Assembly (NCBI RefSeq): GCF_000149955.1
Contig: NC_030987.1
Span: 2,009,354-2,073,353 of the forward strand
From: Fusarium oxysporum f. sp. lycopersici 4287
Lineage: Eukaryota; Ascomycota; Sordariomycetes; Hypocreales; Nectriaceae
Reading direction: 5' to 3'
DNA: 64,000 bases
A model generated the notes under the pieces. It saw only the letters and a list, made by a program, of their open reading frames with translations, was not told where the DNA came from and did no database searches. Below are positions 59,238-64,000 of this stretch, piece by piece. Both the position numbers and the translations under genes were made by a program. Within the stretch, counting starts at the first letter, position 1. Each line of letters begins with the position of its first letter.

Positions 59238-60100
59238 TGTTCGAACAACGCGACCGCTCCGTTAATAGTAGCCGCCAGAATGCGCCCGAGACAAAGAGCA
59301 AGGATAGATCAGGTACGTAGGTATGTTTGGTTGATGTTCTGAGGTTGGAGGCTGATTTTTTTGGGTCTTGGGCCGTTGGGGCCTTTGGTTGTATTGTAAC
59401 AGGCCAAGCAGTAAGATCCCAGGTATCAATTTGATATATAATAAGTCCCAATACGGTCAAACAAAAAGGATTTTTAAGATGCTAGGCAAGTGTCAGGAAA
59501 GGTAGTGCTCGTGTGAATATTTTAATCAATTATCAAAAATTCGGTAGCTCTGATATGACATAGTTACAGGGAGTCTGGTGTCAAAATAGAGCTCCATATC
59601 ATCCATTCGCTCCACTTTTCAATGAGATCAACGTCGAACTTACTCACTTAGCTTTGAAATTACCGGTAGTAACTCATATTCCTCGCGTCTTCAATGTCAA
59701 CAGAATTTCAAGTCAATTTTGACCATCCCATATAGCAAGCAATTCTCGGGTTTCGCCGCTGAACTTCTGCAATTTCCTGCTAATCTAAGTCATCTTACAC
59801 CTTGGTCTTGACTTCACAACAAGCAAAGAGCTTCATATGAACTTCAATCTAACGTGTTTCAACTCATCAGATACGACATAACTACATAAAAGCCGAATTG
59901 AGCTTCTCCTTGACATTCAGCTTCAACCCAGCCACTCGACTTTTCTTTTGGTTTCCGCTCAGCATGCCGCTCCTGAGATCATCAAGGAGCTCCTCCGTGG
60001 AATTTGACATGCGTCCCAAATCTTCGTTATCAGCCGATTAATCTTGCGTGTCCAACTCGGCACGCTTCGTGGTTCGTTCGGCGCATTAAAAAAAAGCCGT
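59238..60100. other. Intergenic, 3' of eEF2 and promoter of the rmn1-like gene
   Basis: Both genes are on the minus strand. No supported gene or RNA is seen; the sequence is AT-rich between 59460 and 59900. Confidence 0.4.
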
Positions 60101-63035
60101 TTACAGCTTGTCGTAGTACTATCATGATATGTTAGCATATCTCCTAGGTCATCGGACTTGGATATTAGACTTACGTTCTCGACACCAGGAACGAGCTCCT
60201 TGACACCCTTGCGCTTTCGCATGGTGGTGACAATTTGTCCGACCTTGGTGGTAGAATCGAGGGGAGAGCCACCGGGGAGGATCTGCCAGTGGTCGAAGAC
60301 GGACTGGGGGAAAGCCTGTCCGGAGGTGGCCTGTCGGAGATCTCCGTTGAAGCCGAAAGACTCGAGAATGGGGAGGTAAGCCTTGATGTTGAACAGAGGA
60401 GTACCAGGTCGCTGCTCCTCACTGAAGACGTGACCACGTCGTCGGGTAAGGACACCGTAGACACCACCCATGGCCTGCTCAGGGACCTGAATCTCGACAA
60501 GGTACACGGGCTCGAGAAGAGCGGGCTCGGCGAGAAGAGAGGCGGCGTACAGGACACGACGGGCAGTGGGGATGATCTGACCACCACCACGGTGAATAGC
60601 ATCAGCGTGGAGGGTAACATCGAGGATGTTGAAGCGGCAAGATCGCATGGGCTCCTCAGCAACGGGACCCTCACGGGTGGCCCATTGGAAACCGGAGACA
60701 ACGGAATCCTTGATTTCGTTGAGGTACTGAACGGCCTTGGTCTGGTCGACCAACAGGTTAGCACCAGTGCCGTCAGGGCCGAAGGTCCAGATCTTTCGGG
60801 CGTCGGTGACATCCCAGCCGAAGTCGTCAGCAAGGACACGGGCACGGGCCTTGAAATCGTCACGGGCGCTGACCTTGCCAGCCTCGATGGCAAGAGAGAG
60901 CTCCTCCTCGATAGGCTCAGCAACCATATACAGACGGTTGTGCTTGTTGGGAGACTTGGACAGAGCAGTAATGCTGGACTTGGCAGTAACGGTCTCACGG
61001 TACTGGACGACGGGGTCGGAGATGATCAGGGGAACACCGGCGTGATCCTCCTCAAGATCCTTGAGGCAAATCTCGAGATGCAGCTCACCGGCACCGGCGA
61101 CAACGTGCTCACCAGACTCGGAGGTCATGGTCAACACACAAGGATCGGACTTGGAGAGACGCTTGAGACCCTCAACAAGCTTGGGGAGATCCTGAGCGTT
61201 CTTGACCTGGACGGAACGCTGGACGACGGGGGAGACGGAGAACTTCATGACCTTGAGGTTGTGGGCGGTCTCGCTGGTGGTGAGGGTACCAGACTTGAGA
61301 AGGAACTGATCGATACCGACCAGACCGACAATGTTACCGGCAGGCATGTCGTCGATGGGCTCGACCTTGCCACCCATCATCAGGACAGTACGCTGGATAG
61401 CCTTGATGAAGAGATCCTCCTTCTTGCCAGGGACGTAGTTGGGACCCTGAATGCGGACCTTGAGACCGGATCGGACGGTACCGGAGAAGACACGACCGAA
61501 GGCGTAGAATCGACCCTTATCGGAGGTGGGCACCATCTTGANNNNNNNNNNNNNNNNNNNNNNNNNNNNNNNNNNNNNNNNNNNNNNNNNNNNNNNNNNN
61601 NNNNNNNNNNNNNNNNNNNNNNNNNNNNNNNNNNNNNNNNNNNNNNNNNNNNNNNNNNNNNNNNNNNNNNNNNNNNNNNNNNNNNNNNNNNNNNNNNNNN
61701 NNNNNNNNNNNNNNNNNNNNNNNNNNNNNNNNNNNNNNNNNNNNNNNNNNNNNNNTCATCGGGGGGACCCTCGTACAGAGTCTCAGCACGGTACTCTGGG
61801 CGGTGGCGGGAGAAGGAAGGTGAGAATCATCATCTCGAGGAGAGAGTCGGCAGCGGGAAGGAAGGTTCGCATGACAGCCTTGAGGAGCTGCTTGCCCTCC
61901 TTCTCACGGTCCTCAGCGGGAAGCTTAAGGTTGAGCTTCTCGAGGAGAGTGGCGGTCTCCTCCTTCTTGAAGTTCATAACAGCGGAGAAGATCTTGAAGA
62001 TGGGGTCGAGGATGAACTGGTTGAAGGCACGCTCGAGCTGCTTACCCTCGTAGGTGCCGTTCTTGGTCCACTTCTTGGTCTTGGGGTTGAAGTAGTTGTC
62101 GCCCCAGAGACGCTCCATCATCTTGTTCTTATCAACACCGAACTTCTTGGCGTATCGGACAGCGAACTGTCGGACGGTGAAAGCCCAGCCGTGCAGACCG
62201 GAACCGAAGGCAACGGTACCCTTGTCGGGGTAGACCTGGATGTCACCAATGGACTTGTCAAGGTAGGTAGAAATGATGACGTTGACGGACTCGATGGTTC
62301 GGGAGAAGGACTGATACAGATCCTCCTTGGAGACCTGAAGCTCGAGAAGAGCACGGTCGACCTTGTTGATGATGATGACGGGCTTGATGCGCTCACCAAG
62401 GGCCTGTCGGAGGACAGTCTCAGTCTGGACACAGACACCCTCGACGGTGTCGACGACAACAAGAGCACCATCAGTGACACGGAGAGCAGCGGTAACCTCA
62501 GAAGAGAAATCAACGTGACCGGGAGAATCAATGAGGTTGATCAAGAAGTCCTTTCCGTCGGTCTTTTGGCCAACAATGTCGGCAACGTCGTCGTCTTCAC
62601 CAAGCTGACCATACAGAGAGATGGCAGTAGACTTGATGGTGATACCACGTTCCTGTTCGTCGGCACGAGTATCTGTGGCTCGGGCATCACCAGCCTTGGC
62701 GGTGGAAATGATACCGGCCTTGGCGAGAAGAGAGTCGGTCAGGGTAGACTTGCCGTGGTCGACGTGGGCAATAACGGACATGTTACGGACATTGGTAGGC
62801 TTGTCCATAAGCTGCCGAATCTCGTCGATCGTGAAGCTATTGTGAGTGAAGGCATCGCGATTAGCTCATGGTCGTATAAGGACGGATGGCTTAAGTCCGA
62901 GCGGGGTATAGTGCAGCTGGAGGGGTATGCCATCATGGAAGATGGTGTAGGACAAGATAGTGATGAGGCCGACGACGAAAGGTGATGCCGGCGACAGGTC
63001 GACGATGATAGATTCGATGCTACTTACTTAACCAT
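60101..63035 (-). CDS. eEF2: Translation elongation factor 2 (eEF2), with assembly gap and two apparent 1-nt losses
   Basis: eEF2 is the GTPase that drives ribosomal translocation; the family has about 844 residues. Exon 1 is only 8 nt (63028-63035, ATGGTTAA); a 191-nt intron (62837-63027) precedes [21 protein letters not shown] motifs are [16 protein letters not shown] and NKVD. Domains continue to [10 protein letters not shown], where the frame breaks: compared with the invariant LHLPSPVTAQKYRAE sequence, one base is missing near 61822 and another near 61795, next to the N run at 61542-61755. Beyond the gap the frame resumes at [20 protein letters not shown] and is intact to the diphthamide loop ([18 protein letters not shown]), then a 56-nt intron (60119-60174) and the terminal exon YYDKL-stop. 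About 20 residues fall in the gap. The breaks are most simply sequencing errors. Codon bias is strong, as expected for high expression. Confidence 0.95.
61542..61755. other. Assembly gap (214 N)
   Basis: Unresolved bases inside the eEF2 gene. The missing coding part, judged from conserved eEF2 proteins, is only about 60 nt, so the gap length is either estimated or includes an intron. Confidence 0.98.
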
Positions 63036-64000
63036 CTTGGCGGTATTGTCTGGATGACCTGACTATGTGTATGTCAAAAGTCGAAGTTGTTGATGTGGGA
63101 ACAGAGCGGGGTTGAAGTTTTCACCCCGCGATCTGAGCCGCAGAAAAAGGGAAGAAGCAAGAAGCGATTGCCGTCAAAGAGAAAGAAGGCAACGATTCAA
63201 GTGACGATGGAAGAGAGACAGTTCCGGAGGAGAACCACTGTCACTCTTTATGCGTCCCTTTTGGCGAGAGAAGGTTTGGAGGAGGAGAAAGAGGGAGGGA
63301 AGAAAGGGAAGAGTTTTGAGCGGGGAGGAGTAAGGTAAGGTAGGTTTGGGCACCTCAAGATTCATTCGGCGAGAAGCCTACGGGCAGCAAGGTTGGACCA
63401 CCCAGTCCACCACTTAGCGGAGGGCATCCCCACTAAAGCACGAAAGAAAAAAAATTTGGACAGTGGGCTTTTCACATTTTTGGTGGGGCAGCAACCGCTC
63501 AGGAGGACCCCGCTACACAGTTGTTTTCTGCCACCCGCTGAAGGAATAGGCGCTCCAGGCCCTCATGGAGGGGTTGGGCTCGGTCACGATAGGCCGCTAA
63601 AATTCTGTCTGCTGAGCGGGCATCTTGTCCTTCCATGTCCATTGACGGGAGCTTGAGATAATTACCCAGCTTAGCTCTCGGCTGCCAGGCAAGGTATGGA
63701 TCAATTGCCACAGTCACGGCCGCACAGATGGGAAATTGGGTTGATCGTAGAGGGCACCAACCCTGGCACGATTCTTTGCTCATGGGACAGGCTTAGTCAC
63801 CACCGAAAACCCTGGAGCTTGCCCCTCCCCCTCCCTCCTCTTCCTCAAGAGCTCACTCATGATGGCAGGGGATTTATTTGCCTTTTTTTTTTTTTTCACT
63901 GTCTTACCGAATGATTCATCGTATAGAGTTACTGTTGTTTCCAGGTAGCCTACACTGCTACAACTGCGAGAATACATGGATGTCTTGTCAAATGCATAAG
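63036..64000. other. Promoter region of eEF2
   Basis: No supported gene. A run of 14 T (63883-63896; A on the eEF2 strand) about 850 bp upstream of the start is a poly(dA:dT) tract of the kind that excludes nucleosomes at highly expressed genes. Short purine-rich ORFs at 63087-63365 have no domain-like features. Confidence 0.45.

Noticed and set aside
60235..62985. 916-codon open frame on the plus strand
   Set aside because: It is antisense to eEF2 and crosses the N run; long antisense frames are common opposite genes with strong codon bias. The protein is repetitive Gly/Asp/Leu without domains.

Overview
The window is nuclear DNA of a filamentous ascomycete. Genes are split by short introns (about 46-110 nt) with GTRNGT-like donors, CTAAC-type branch sites and YAG acceptors. 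The gene set (Clr2, a two-finger SreA-type GATA factor, Bre2, Rmn1, DUF3425 bZIP, long serine/proline-rich regulators) fits Sordariomycetes. The overall look suggests Hypocreales, probably a Fusarium-like species; that placement is inference. A 214-base run of N at 61542-61755 shows this is a draft assembly.

Layout. 1-5.1 kb: the 5' part of a secreted aspartic-protease-like gene, a doubtful small gene and a GPI-anchored surface protein. 6.5-9.9 kb: an F-box/WD/UIM protein like yeast Ufo1. 9.9-17.5 kb: a gene-poor stretch with one perfect 25-bp inverted repeat. 17.5-28 kb: a zinc-ribbon protein, the heterochromatin factor Clr2, the SMC5/6 subunit Nse1, a single-pass membrane protein and the COMPASS subunit Bre2. 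29-32.4 kb: the iron regulator SreA behind a leader of about 1.5 kb that contains no ATG until two tiny uORFs. 36.2-39.9 kb: a large transcription factor combining a Zn2Cys6-like cluster, a TALE homeodomain, C2H2 fingers and five tandem CENP-B-like helical repeats. 40.8-47.3 kb: a conserved fungal protein, an MFS permease and a basic protein interrupted by one in-frame TAG. 47.7-52.7 kb: a tRNA-Ile(AAU) gene, a small cysteine-rich secreted protein and a bZIP factor in a sparse region. 54.2-63 kb: housekeeping genes for methylenetetrahydrofolate reductase, an RBM26/27-Rmn1-like RNA-binding protein and translation elongation factor 2, the last containing the assembly gap.

Functionally this is mostly core genome: chromatin (Clr2, Bre2), genome stability (Nse1), RNA surveillance (Rmn1), translation (eEF2), one-carbon metabolism (MTHFR) and iron control (SreA), with small accessory parts (surface protein, secreted protein, permease). 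Four otherwise intact genes carry reading-frame lesions. The two in eEF2 lie beside the gap and look like base-call errors; those in the zinc-ribbon gene, Clr2 and the basic protein could be errors or real changes. No operons, CRISPR arrays or intact transposons were seen.
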